Source: a virus. From it: 64,000 nt of DNA. The notes below the pieces were generated by a model. That model was not told the origin of the DNA. It made no database searches and was given only the letters and a program-made list of their open reading frames with translations. The position numbers and the translations under genes are program-made. The stretch spans positions 81,947-145,946 of IMG/VR virus record IMGVR_UViG_3300022926_001804; one strand, given 5' to 3'. Shown in pieces: positions 19,071-27,890 of this stretch (positions are counted from its first letter, which is position 1; each line of letters opens with the position of its first letter).

Positions 19071-21611
19071 TTACGTCCTTGTATCAACTACTGTTGATTG
19101 GCCCGATTCTATAGGTACAGTCGGTGTTAATGATGCTAATGGAACTATATCTCCGTTTCTCAATCTAGAGAAAAAGCCTCTTGCACTTGCAATACGTTGA
19201 GGTGTTTCTGCACTTTCATTACCGTATCCAACTGCATCTTCAAATGCCTGGCCTAATTGATTAAAATTATACATGTTCCAATTGCCGCCGCCTCTTTGAG
19301 GGAAGGTTTCTTTTAAGTACGCAACTGCAACTGCTGTAGCAATTTCTGGATCGTTTAAAAGATCAGGATTTTCGACAATTTCAGGATGTCTTGCCGCGCC
19401 GCCAAAATGTCTGTAATTATCTTTAAATGTAAGCTGAATAAGTCCTCTACCGCGATATTTGTAACCTTCGTCTTCTGCGTTACCGTTACGGCCGCCATAT
19501 AATGTGTTACCAATAGCTGCCGGTCCTGCGGCAGCAAGTTGTTGTGCAAATTCATCGCTTCGAACACGACTTGGAAATACTTGTCTTAAACGTCCAGCAC
19601 TATAATTTAAATTTTCGCTATGTGGTTCAAAGGTGCATTCTCTTTGAATCTGTGCCATTGCTGATGCAATTGCTTCGGCATTTCCTGGTGTTTGGCCAAC
19701 AGCAAGTAATTCTGGATTTGCAGGATTAAGGCAAGTAGCCGGATCTAATCCAATTTCTTGTATTAATACATGTAAGAAATAACGTTGCATATCGTTAACA
19801 TCTACAGGTTCTGCAGGTTGTTGTCCTATTGGTCCTGCTTGACCTGGAATTACTGTTTGTGGTGCAGGTACTCGTTGTCCTGTTTCAGGATCAATAACTG
19901 TTGACTGGTTAGCAACATTAGGTCCCGAAGTTGAAGTATACTGTGGTTGGTTTGCAGGACTATCAATTAGTGATTGAGCATCTCTACCTTGTCTCGATGG
20001 CGGAAGTCTAGCTTGACTTAGCCCAGGAGTGTGTCCTTCCGGATTTAAATTCTCATGTCCGTCCCAAGGTTCTCTCTGCGGAACGCGAACTGGTTGGGCG
20101 GCAGATGCGGCAGTACTTGCAGTACTTGCACTGGTCGCTTCGTCAGCCTGCGTAGCAGGATTCGCGGCAGTGTTCATGTGAATTGCTGGAGCCGATTCTC
20201 TATGTTCGCTACCACTTAAAATACTTGTATTAAAGCCTGCGGTAAAGTTTGAATTACCCACTGATGCCATGTGTAAACTAGATTGTTTAAATTTCGCTGA
20301 CGATCCAGTTAATACATCAAGTGTGGTTTGACTTGTAATGCTGTGTGCCCCTGCCACATTAATGTGTCCGTCTGCACCAACAAATATTTTAGATGTTGCA
20401 CCAACATAGAGGTCAAAGTTTGCACCAATATCTATTTTTCCATTTGTTCCTGCTTTAAGATCAAAATGATTGCCTGCGGTTGTTTTCCAGTCTCTACCAG
20501 CAGTAATGTTTACATCTCGCATTGCTTTCATGTTGATATCTCTATCTGCATGTATGTTTACATCATTGGCAGTACGTAAGCTAATACTATCATCTGCATA
20601 AACATCAATTTTTCCGTTTGCAGTTAGTTCTATCCATGCACTGCCTTGAGCATTAGCAATATAAATTAGATCTTCTGTATTATGTAATAATATCTGATGA
20701 CCGGTTCTAGTTCTTAATCTAATATGTTCATTGTACGGTAAAGTTTGGTTTGCTTGAGAAACATTTTCTGGAACAGCATTAATATCATAATACGTTGCTC
20801 CAACTGATTTTGCAAATCCAGCACGTAAAACTGTAGGATCACCATCATCCATTACAATACTACTTCCGCCTAATCTACTGCGGAAATACTCAATCTGTTC
20901 CCCTGATGGTCCGTATCGGCCTTTAGGTGCGCCATCTCTTTTGTCTAAAGGTCCTGGGGTGTTAATTCCAAATACCATACTAGGAACTTCTCGACGTGCT
21001 GTAGAGGACGTTAATCCTCTAGCTATATCATCAACAAGACCTTGCCTTGACAACACTTCTAACATCATTGGATTGTGTGGTTTTAAAAATTGTTCAGGAT
21101 CATTTCCTTGATTGCCGTGAATTGCTTTATTATACTCACCTGTCGGTAACGGTCTGTTTTTAAATTCGTCTGTTAAATTAGCTTGAACAACTTTGTCTGA
21201 CTTAGTTGTAGGAGTTCCACTTGGAACCATATAATTCATATATGGGTCTTGTACACATCCAATCCAATATCCTTGATTAGATTGTCCTTCTGCAAAGATA
21301 ACTAAGACTTTAGTACCTGGATCAGGTGGAACTGCCCAGAATCCGTAACTTTGTTGAGTACTGTAATAAGTGTCATTGCGCCTGTTACTAGTAACATCAT
21401 TTACTCCATAAAACGGCATACAATAATCTACGGTATAAAGTTGCCCTGATTCGTTATCGGCATCTTGCCCCGAAGTTGTATTTGTAAGTAGTTGTACTTG
21501 TAATGCTCCACTTCTTTTAGGATCAAGATGACTAATTACTTTGGCTAAAAATGGGCCTGGCGGCATTGCTCTAGGTGGTGCGCCGCTCGTTCGTCTATGT
21601 TTATTAGTCAT
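19071..21611 (-). CDS. 5: Central spike protein gp5 with C-terminal GH19-like lysozyme/chitinase domain
   Basis: 846 residues. Residues 20-130 form the OB-fold typical of gp5/VgrG (FLAKVISHLDPKRSGALQV, PPDPGTKVLVIFAEGQSNQG, YWIGCVQDP). Residues 275-460 are short beta repeats (DVNIHADRDINMKAMRD, VNITAGRD, KIDIGANFDLYVG), the needle-like beta-helix. A Pro/Gln-rich linker follows. Residues from about 607 look like GH19 (ENLNYSAGRLRQVFPSR, YKYRGRGLIQLT, DAVGYGN). In T4 the lysozyme of gp5 lies between OB-fold and needle and is of another family; here the enzyme is at the C-terminus. The usual HES motif appears as REC: the Glu is kept, the His is Arg. The ATG overlaps the hub gene stop (TAATG). 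Role: pierce and digest the cell wall during injection. Confidence 0.92.
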   Translation of the reverse strand: MTNKHRRTSGAPPRAMPPGPFLAKVISHLDPKRSGALQVQLLTNTTSGQDADNESGQLYTVDYCMPFYGVNDVTSNRRNDTYYSTQQSYGFWAVPPDPGTKVLVIFAEGQSNQGYWIGCVQDPYMNYMVPSGTPTTKSDKVVQANLTDEFKNRPLPTGEYNKAIHGNQGNDPEQFLKPHNPMMLEVLSRQGLVDDIARGLTSSTARREVPSMVFGINTPGPLDKRDGAPKGRYGPSGEQIEYFRSRLGGSSIVMDDGDPTVLRAGFAKSVGATYYDINAVPENVSQANQTLPYNEHIRLRTRTGHQILLHNTEDLIYIANAQGSAWIELTANGKIDVYADDSISLRTANDVNIHADRDINMKAMRDVNITAGRDWKTTAGNHFDLKAGTNGKIDIGANFDLYVGATSKIFVGADGHINVAGAHSITSQTTLDVLTGSSAKFKQSSLHMASVGNSNFTAGFNTSILSGSEHRESAPAIHMNTAANPATQADEATSASTASTAASAAQPVRVPQREPWDGHENLNPEGHTPGLSQARLPPSRQGRDAQSLIDSPANQPQYTSTSGPNVANQSTVIDPETGQRVPAPQTVIPGQAGPIGQQPAEPVDVNDMQRYFLHVLIQEIGLDPATCLNPANPELLAVGQTPGNAEAIASAMAQIQRECTFEPHSENLNYSAGRLRQVFPSRVRSDEFAQQLAAAGPAAIGNTLYGGRNGNAEDEGYKYRGRGLIQLTFKDNYRHFGGAARHPEIVENPDLLNDPEIATAVAVAYLKETFPQRGGGNWNMYNFNQLGQAFEDAVGYGNESAETPQRIASARGFFSRLRNGDIVPLASLTPTVPIESGQSTVVDTRT

Positions 21612-24600
21612 TATAAACCGCCTCTAATTCTTCCTGATTGATCAACATCATTTACATTTATATTACGTTCTGGAACTGTTGTTTCGCTACTCTGTGTTGG
21701 CGAAGCATCTACTCCTTGACTATTGGCAGGCGAATTTGAAGTTCTAGAATTAGAAGAATAATCAAAATAAACATCAAGTGGACTAAAGACTCCAGGTTGT
21801 ACTGTAACTGGAGGAGGAGGCGATGCTGGTTGATCTGTAGTGCTAGTAGTACCGTCGCCGGTTGTGGTCGTTGTTGTAGGTGTAGTACCTGCTGTGCTAC
21901 CTGCTGTTGGATTATTAGATCCTGACGGTGTAGTACCTGCTGTTGGATTATTAGCAGGTCGTCTATTTTCATTTCTAGCAGTAGTAATCCTAGTAGCTTC
22001 GTCTAAGTTAGGAACTTCCCAATATTGGAGTACTCCGTCGCCGTTAACGTCTGCTCTAGCAAATGCAACTTCTTCCGGAGTTCCGTTGAGTTCTGCCTCT
22101 GCAATTCTTAATTCATGACGCTTTTCTTCTTCTAACATTGGATCAGTTACTTGTGCTCCAGATTTTGAATTTTGTTGATTTCTTCTTCGAACTGCTTGAA
22201 TAGTTTGTGTAAACACATTACCGCTAAATCTATTTGTTACTTCAATAATTTTATATAATCCACTATAATCTTGTAATCCAATTGATGCACCGTCCATTAA
22301 ATATCCGCCATTGTCAGGATCTAAATCAATTGGTGTTCTAAAGTTAATTATGATATCTACTTCACCGTTTTGGTAATTCATGGTTCCATCACTGTTAACA
22401 TTAAAATTTGGTGATGCTGTCGAATTATAGTTACCGGTTCCGCTATCTGCAATATAGAAAGGATCTCCTAAAACCTCTAATTCAATAGATATCAAATCGC
22501 CGCCACTGTTTACTATTGCTTCGTTAAATGATCGTGCTAATCTTAATTGCGGGTCTTCAACTGTTGCGCCGCCAGTAGTAGTGTTCATGTTTTGAGGTTC
22601 TTCAACTACTGTAGTACCATCACCTTGTGGTGTTCTTGAATTTCCTTGCAATGCAAGATTTGGTGGTGTAGATGTATTAGATTGTTCGCTTGGTTGATTT
22701 GATCCACTTCTATTACCTCTATCAAGTGAAATTGACTCATAAAATGCATTATCAAATTTGATATCAAAATTTAGTACGTCAGTATTTTGACCTGTAAACA
22801 TATAATTATATACTTTAGGTGCTTGAGCATAAAGTTTATCGTATCCAGGAGGTACATCATTTGGCATTTGAAATGCACTTCGGTGAACCTGATATGGAAC
22901 AACTCTATACAAATAAATTCTAGGCATTCTTCCCATTACTCGTTCGGCAGCAGAATCATTAACTAGATATACTTGAGCTTCTATTTTAAACCAATCAATC
23001 ATTCCGTCAGGACGATTAAGTTGCCGTGACACTGATTTTCCAAATTCGCTTAAAAGGACAAGTTCCTCTAGTATTTTTTGTAATTTTGTACCTGCTCTAA
23101 ATGTAATAGTTCTAAGTTTAGGATCAATAGTTACACTGCCTCGTTTTAATAATCCGGACTCTGGGTCCCATGCAAAGTTTGCAATACCAAACGGTGCTCT
23201 TCCCGAACCTAGTGGACCTGTTGTCAAAATAGGTGCAAATCCAATTCTATTAGGTGAGACATCACGACCAGCAACTGTTGCTTTAATACTTTCACTTAAT
23301 CTGCCTCGTCTTACTGAAAATCCTAATCTATCGTCAACAAACGCTCGTTGTTGTTCAATGATCCTAGCACCAAAATCTGAATTATCTTGCTGGTAACCTG
23401 CGGCAGATGCTTCTGAGTCAATAGTTGCAATTGCTTCATTAATTGCATCATCGTCAAATTCTATCCTCTCTAATTCGCCGGTGGTTGCGGCACCAGCAAT
23501 TAGTCTTCCGCTTGAAATTAAAGAGTCTAGTCTTGCGCTACTGCCGTCGCCTGGAAAGGCAATAATATATTCGTCAACTTCAGTTTTTTCTCTAGTTTCA
23601 TTTCTTCTATTAAGAAGATGTGTATTCCAATGGGTAGCAATACTGTTTAATCCTGTTTGACATATTTCTTGCAAGGTTGATCCTGATACTGTCATATTAA
23701 CAGGAATACTTTGATTGGCATCTAAAAATGCATCATCGTTAAAAACTGAACATGTAATGTCATATTTGCTGCCTTCGCCGTTAACAGTAAAATTACAAGT
23801 TACAAGTTTTAAAGGGAACATTCTTCTTATCGGTTTACTGGGACTAACTTGATTTCCATCGTTGTCCCATCCTACAAAATCAAGTGTTAGCAAATAAGGA
23901 GCTTCTAGATAATTAGCGTATCCTGCATTTTTTGCGGCTAATTGCAATGTTTGTAAAAACTGTCCCATACTGTATGGTTCATATACTTGGAATGATAACC
24001 CATAAAAATTAGTCGATCTACTTCTTGGATTTGGAGCGACTGTAGTGTCGATATTAACTTCGTCAATATAATAGGCGCCGTTTACTTTATGATATTTTTC
24101 AGCATATGTTTGTGGTTTTCCTAAAGGTGTTTTTCCAGACTTTAATACTACCTGTCCATTGTTTACGATTCCAGATCGTCTATATGTTTTGTCAGGAAAA
24201 TTTAATTCTTGTGGACTGATGCAACCTAAACCAAAAATACAATTCATAGATGCAAACTGCTCTAATTCATTTGTCATAGGTAAACTATGCGAACTGTAAA
24301 GTCCGCTACCAAATATGGCACCGAGTGCTTTACTCTTTGCAATATTTTTTACTGTTCCTATTACTGCTGAAGGATCAGTTGGTAATCCGTCGCCTAAATC
24401 ATCTAGTGCATGCATATTAACTGCATCTCCTATAGAGGCAGCAATTTGCCGAGGTTGTGAAATTCCTTCAGGAAGTGCAGTTACGTTAGAACTAGTTTGT
24501 CCTACACTTTGATATTGATCAATTAGATTAGCTAAGCCAGGCATACCTAACATGTTAGCAATTTCTTTAGCTTGTTCTGGATCGCCTTCTACTTGTGGAG

Positions 24601-24697
24601 CAAGTGATTCTTGTCCTGGTGGTGTATATACTCCACCTAGTAACTCTCCGTTTGGTCCTGTTTTTATTGGCTGTCCTGACGGAAAAGTATATGGCAT
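21611..24697 (-). CDS. 27: Baseplate hub protein, gp27-like
   Basis: 1028 residues, directly upstream of the gp5 spike and overlapping it by TAATG. Residues about 225-320 resemble hub/gpD proteins: LSFQVYEPYSMGQFLQTLQL, then APYLLTLDFVGWDNDGN and RRMFPLKLVTCNFTVNGEGS. A second tube-like part follows (RIYLYRVVPYQVHRSAFQM, NVLNFDIKFDNAFY-type sequence near residue 640). The family forms the ring linking tail tube and spike. T4 gp27 is only about 390 residues. The extra C-terminus has an EF-hand-like loop DVNGDGVLQYWE near residue 880 and a Thr/Pro/Gly-rich linker. gp27 identity is inferred from sequence pattern and gene position and is not proven. Confidence 0.75.
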   Translation of the reverse strand: MPYTFPSGQPIKTGPNGELLGGVYTPPGQESLAPQVEGDPEQAKEIANMLGMPGLANLIDQYQSVGQTSSNVTALPEGISQPRQIAASIGDAVNMHALDDLGDGLPTDPSAVIGTVKNIAKSKALGAIFGSGLYSSHSLPMTNELEQFASMNCIFGLGCISPQELNFPDKTYRRSGIVNNGQVVLKSGKTPLGKPQTYAEKYHKVNGAYYIDEVNIDTTVAPNPRSRSTNFYGLSFQVYEPYSMGQFLQTLQLAAKNAGYANYLEAPYLLTLDFVGWDNDGNQVSPSKPIRRMFPLKLVTCNFTVNGEGSKYDITCSVFNDDAFLDANQSIPVNMTVSGSTLQEICQTGLNSIATHWNTHLLNRRNETREKTEVDEYIIAFPGDGSSARLDSLISSGRLIAGAATTGELERIEFDDDAINEAIATIDSEASAAGYQQDNSDFGARIIEQQRAFVDDRLGFSVRRGRLSESIKATVAGRDVSPNRIGFAPILTTGPLGSGRAPFGIANFAWDPESGLLKRGSVTIDPKLRTITFRAGTKLQKILEELVLLSEFGKSVSRQLNRPDGMIDWFKIEAQVYLVNDSAAERVMGRMPRIYLYRVVPYQVHRSAFQMPNDVPPGYDKLYAQAPKVYNYMFTGQNTDVLNFDIKFDNAFYESISLDRGNRSGSNQPSEQSNTSTPPNLALQGNSRTPQGDGTTVVEEPQNMNTTTGGATVEDPQLRLARSFNEAIVNSGGDLISIELEVLGDPFYIADSGTGNYNSTASPNFNVNSDGTMNYQNGEVDIIINFRTPIDLDPDNGGYLMDGASIGLQDYSGLYKIIEVTNRFSGNVFTQTIQAVRRRNQQNSKSGAQVTDPMLEEEKRHELRIAEAELNGTPEEVAFARADVNGDGVLQYWEVPNLDEATRITTARNENRRPANNPTAGTTPSGSNNPTAGSTAGTTPTTTTTTGDGTTSTTDQPASPPPPVTVQPGVFSPLDVYFDYSSNSRTSNSPANSQGVDASPTQSSETTVPERNINVNDVDQSGRIRGGL

Positions 24698-24700
24698 TGT

Positions 24701-24991
24701 TTATGCTCCTAATGTTTCTTTAACGTGTTGCGGTGATGGTAGATATATTTGTACACCGGCTTTTAAATCATAAATTGGATCTTCGAGGACATTTAGATTA
24801 CGTTGTGTAAAAATCCACCATAACGAATAATCTCCGTATAGATCATGTGCTAATAAATCTGGGCGGTTGTTATATTGAGGTTCAACTGTATACAATACAT
24901 CGTCTGTGTATGCAGGAACAGGTCTGATATTCCAAATTCCAAGTGTTCCGTCAGGACCAATTGGAGTATCTTGATATGGATGGTTTGCCAT
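24701..24991 (-). CDS. 53: Baseplate wedge protein gp53 (LysM-like)
   Basis: 96 residues. The pattern YTVEPQYNNRPDLLAHDLYG, YSLWWIFTQRNLN and DPIYDLKAGVQIYLPS is typical of gp53 and of P2 gpX-type LysM-like wedge proteins. T4 gp53 is about 196 residues, so this is the short form with only the core fold. gp53 clamps gp6, gp7 and gp25 together near the hub. Its ATG overlaps the stop of the upstream cap gene (TAATG) and its stop lies 3 nt before the hub gene start, so expression is coupled through the operon. Confidence 0.88.
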   Translation of the reverse strand: MANHPYQDTPIGPDGTLGIWNIRPVPAYTDDVLYTVEPQYNNRPDLLAHDLYGDYSLWWIFTQRNLNVLEDPIYDLKAGVQIYLPSPQHVKETLGA

Positions 24992-25908
24992 TAAATATAT
25001 CCTCTTCCGATATCGTGGCCGCCAACGAACATATTATAATTAAATTGTGTTTGTTTTTGTCTGCTGTAAATTGGTTGGCATGACACACTAAACTGTGATT
25101 CTGCTGGCGCCCAGCTTATTTCTTGGGCGGCGCTTAATGATTGGCCTTTTAATCCTGTTGCAATGTAATCTACTTCAGGAGGCATATCAACAGAAAATGT
25201 TGTAATAACTACTGGAACATTATTAAAGACATAGTCTCCGTATCCGTTTAGTTTTACAATTGGAGGTGGGCCGCCGGTTTCTGCAAATGTACCGTAATCC
25301 ATTTTTGTTACTGATCTTAAATAATGCAAACACGCCATCCAGTACTGTGCTTCTAATTCATTTTGTACATAAAATTGTCCGGTTACAACAATCTCGTTCA
25401 CACTTGAATTTCTATATGCATAAGCGGGATAATTAGTATGTACAGGTTCAACATTACTATAGTTTGCACTATGTTGCAAAAGTATTGTTGGCGTAAACGG
25501 AAAGACCATACTATTTTTAGTAGATCTTAATAATTGAAACATTGGAGACTTAGAAAAAGCACTTGGAGTATTTGGTAACGATAACGAAACTCTCCAGTCT
25601 TTTTCTTCAACATTTCCACCTGTAGTAAACGATGCTTGGCCGCCTAAATTGCCGGCAGCATTACCAAGGGTAGAAGTTGGAATATTTTTAGAACGTAAAG
25701 CACTCATGAAATTTAAAGAACTTCCTAGGCTGCCGCTGAATAATTGTTGTCCAATATCACGGACTTGGCCTACGAATCCATTGATTGATGTAGGAATACT
25801 ACCAGTAAATGGATTTTGTCCTGGAGCATTTGTTCCTGTTGGAGGTACATTGACACCCATGTTTTTACCGTCTTTAGATATGATGCCGTCTTTGAAAAAT
25901 GTTGCCAT
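24991..25908 (-). CDS. Tail tube initiator/cap protein, gp48 or gp54 type
   Basis: 305 residues, first gene of the minus-strand baseplate operon. A Gly/Asn-rich N-terminus (about 1-95) is followed by DWRVSLSLP, MVFPFTPTILLQHSANYSNV, NEIVVTGQFYVQNELEAQYW and YLRSVTKMDYG, a beta-sandwich pattern related to tail tube proteins. In T4, gp48 and gp54 are paralogs of the tube protein that sit between hub and tube and start tube assembly. I favour gp48 because I recall this sequence type under that name in marine T4-like phages, but gp54 cannot be excluded. A late promoter-like motif lies about 20 nt upstream, and GGAGAC serves as ribosome binding site. Confidence 0.75.
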   Translation of the reverse strand: MATFFKDGIISKDGKNMGVNVPPTGTNAPGQNPFTGSIPTSINGFVGQVRDIGQQLFSGSLGSSLNFMSALRSKNIPTSTLGNAAGNLGGQASFTTGGNVEEKDWRVSLSLPNTPSAFSKSPMFQLLRSTKNSMVFPFTPTILLQHSANYSNVEPVHTNYPAYAYRNSSVNEIVVTGQFYVQNELEAQYWMACLHYLRSVTKMDYGTFAETGGPPPIVKLNGYGDYVFNNVPVVITTFSVDMPPEVDYIATGLKGQSLSAAQEISWAPAESQFSVSCQPIYSRQKQTQFNYNMFVGGHDIGRGYI

Positions 25909-25928
25909 ATTAATTGTCTCCTATATGC

Positions 25929-25937
25929 ATTATTTAG
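25929..25937 (-). promoter_or_regulatory. Late promoter-like motif for the baseplate operon
   Basis: Minus-strand CTAAATAAT, about 20 nt before the gp48/54-like start. It abuts the sigma70 promoter of gp55 on the other strand, so polymerase bound at one would hinder the other. It resembles the T4 late core TATAAATA. Confidence 0.5.
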
Positions 25938-25966
25938 TTGACAAAGTTATGTACATAGTTTATAAT
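25938..25966 (+). promoter_or_regulatory. Consensus sigma70 promoter for gp55
   Basis: TTGACA at 25938-25943 and TATAAT at 25961-25966 are separated by exactly 17 nt: a perfect housekeeping promoter. Start of transcription is expected near 25973, giving a leader of about 17 nt with AGGAGAG before the ATG of gp55. A perfect host-type promoter implies expression before phage factors are made. Confidence 0.88.
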
Positions 25967-25989
25967 ATGACTAACAATCAGGAGAGTTC

Positions 25990-26820
25990 ATGAATAAAAG
26001 AGTAAATTACCTCAACAATAAAGATATTTTAAAAGAAATACACAAATCAAAGAGTACATTCTGTAGTTTTACTGCACCCGAATACTCTCAATATGATGTT
26101 ATTTTACCTAGTGTAGATAAGATTAATATTCGTACTATTGCCGAAGCTAAAAGAGCACAAGCAAAAAGACTACAACAAGAAAATTTTGAAAAAGCTAAAG
26201 AAGCTGGACAAAAAAGAAAACTAGCTGAATTTGAAATCGATTATAAAAAGATAAAGAAAGAAGAACTTATTTTTCGTATTATGACGTTTGATCACATTCC
26301 GGAAGAACCAGGTCGTAAAAAGAATCCTAAAACTGTAGCAGACACTAAAGTTAAACTTAACTTTCCTCCGTTCCAACATTACAAATTTAACGAAAATGAC
26401 GAACTAGTTTGTGTAGGAAAAAGTCACTGGGTTGGCGGAATGGAAAATGGTTACTTTGATAAAGATAGCGGTAAAGCAACAAATAAACTAGCATTAATGT
26501 GGATGAAATTATGTGATCGTTATGCTACTCGTGGTAATGTGCGCGGATATACCTATAACGACGAAATGCGTGGACAAGCTATCTTGCAATTAGCACAGAT
26601 TGGCTTACAGTTTGATGAGTCAAAATCAAACAATCCATTTGCCTACTATACAGCCGCAGTAACTAACTCATTTGTACGTGTTATCAACATTGAAAAGCGC
26701 AATCAAAACATTCGAGACGATATTCTTGAAATGAATGATATGAGTCCATCGTATACTAGACAATCACAAGGCGAATGGGAGAGAAACTTAGAAAGATCAA
26801 AAAATGATGCATCAAAGTAA
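25990..26820 (+). CDS. 55: Late transcription sigma factor gp55
   Basis: 276 residues; T4 gp55 has 185. The C-terminal half is family-like: NKLALMWMKLCDRYATRGN, YTYNDEMRGQAILQLAQIGL, SNNPFAYYTAAVTNSFVRV, then NIEKRNQNIRDDIL. gp55 is a small sigma that binds host core polymerase and directs it to TATAAATA-like late promoters, many of which occur in this window. The lysine-rich N-terminal 110 residues (KRAQAKRLQQENFEKAKEAG) are an extension with no clear T4 counterpart. Transcribed from a perfect sigma70 promoter and followed by gp47/gp46, as in other T4-like genomes. Confidence 0.94.
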   Translation: MNKRVNYLNNKDILKEIHKSKSTFCSFTAPEYSQYDVILPSVDKINIRTIAEAKRAQAKRLQQENFEKAKEAGQKRKLAEFEIDYKKIKKEELIFRIMTFDHIPEEPGRKKNPKTVADTKVKLNFPPFQHYKFNENDELVCVGKSHWVGGMENGYFDKDSGKATNKLALMWMKLCDRYATRGNVRGYTYNDEMRGQAILQLAQIGLQFDESKSNNPFAYYTAAVTNSFVRVINIEKRNQNIRDDILEMNDMSPSYTRQSQGEWERNLERSKNDASK

Positions 26821-26829
26821 AAATATCGG

Positions 26830-26858
26830 TTGACCTTGTTACAAAACTCAGTTATAAT
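26830..26858 (+). promoter_or_regulatory. Sigma70 promoter for gp47-gp46
   Basis: TTGACC at 26830-26835 and TATAAT at 26853-26858 with a 17-nt spacer; one mismatch to consensus. It lies in the 58-nt gap between gp55 and gp47, so the nuclease genes have their own early or middle promoter. The transcript would start near 26865, leaving a short leader with AGAGG. Confidence 0.82.
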
Positions 26859-26878
26859 AACGAGAAGAGGATTAAAAT

Positions 26879-27889
26879 TTGTTTAAAAAAGCGGCAGTCT
26901 TTACTGACATACATTTCGGCTTGAAAGGTAACAGCAAGGTTCACAACGACGATTGTGAAGAATTTGTAGATTGGTTTATCGAACAAGCAAAAGCTAACGG
27001 TTGTGAAACTGGCATTTTCTGCGGAGATTGGCATCATAATCGAAATAGCCTTAATCTAACAACTATGGATGCTACTATTCGCAGTTTAGAAAAACTAGGG
27101 GCGGCATTTGATAAATTTTATATGTTTGTAGGCAATCACGATTTGTATTACAAAGATAAACGAGATGTAAGTTCTACAATCTTTGGTAGACACATTCCAG
27201 GCGTTACATTAGTTGATGAGATTACTGAGTTTGATGATGTTGCACTTGTTCCTTGGCTAGTTGGCGAAGAATGGAAGAAGATTGAAAATATTAAATCTAA
27301 GTATATGTTTGGTCACTTTGAACTTCCTAGTTTTTATATGAATGCTATGGTGCAGATGCCTGATCATGGCGACTTGCGGCCAAGTCACTTTCAACATCAA
27401 GAATATGTGTTCAGTGGACATTTTCACAAACGTCAAGTACAAGGCAAAATTCATTACATAGGTAATGCATTTCCGCACAATTATGCTGATGCTGGCGATG
27501 ACGAGCGAGGCATGATGATTCTTGATCGTGAAAACAACAAAGAACCCGAATATATCAATTGGTGGAATTGTCCTAAGTATCGCACAACTACACTAAGCAA
27601 ACTATTAGATCCTAATTCAAATATTATTAAACCTAAAATGTATTTGAGAGTTACTATTGATTTACCTATTAGTTACGAAGAAGCACAGTTTATTAAAGAA
27701 ACGTATATTTCACAACATGGTTGTAGAGAAATTACTCTTATTCCGCAAAAACAAATTGAAGAAATTACTACAGACTTAGATATTTCAACGTTTGAAACTG
27801 TTGACGAAATTGTATCTAAAGAAATTGCAGAATTAGACACTGAAAATTTTAACAAAAAGATGTTGTTAGACATCTATAACGAGCTATAA
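26879..27889 (+). CDS. 47: Recombination endonuclease subunit gp47 (SbcD/Mre11-like)
   Basis: 336 residues starting with TTG at 26879, with GAGAAGAGG upstream; no ATG lies near. The metallophosphoesterase motifs are complete: DIHFG (D10, H12), GDWHH (D50), GNHD (85-88) and SGHFHKRQ near residue 180. gp47 with gp46 forms an Mre11/Rad50-type nuclease that processes DNA ends for recombination-dependent replication and degrades host DNA. It is followed after 1 nt by gp46, so the subunits are co-expressed. The TTG start may limit its amount. Confidence 0.95.
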   Translation: MFKKAAVFTDIHFGLKGNSKVHNDDCEEFVDWFIEQAKANGCETGIFCGDWHHNRNSLNLTTMDATIRSLEKLGAAFDKFYMFVGNHDLYYKDKRDVSSTIFGRHIPGVTLVDEITEFDDVALVPWLVGEEWKKIENIKSKYMFGHFELPSFYMNAMVQMPDHGDLRPSHFQHQEYVFSGHFHKRQVQGKIHYIGNAFPHNYADAGDDERGMMILDRENNKEPEYINWWNCPKYRTTTLSKLLDPNSNIIKPKMYLRVTIDLPISYEEAQFIKETYISQHGCREITLIPQKQIEEITTDLDISTFETVDEIVSKEIAELDTENFNKKMLLDIYNEL

Positions 27890-27890
27890 A

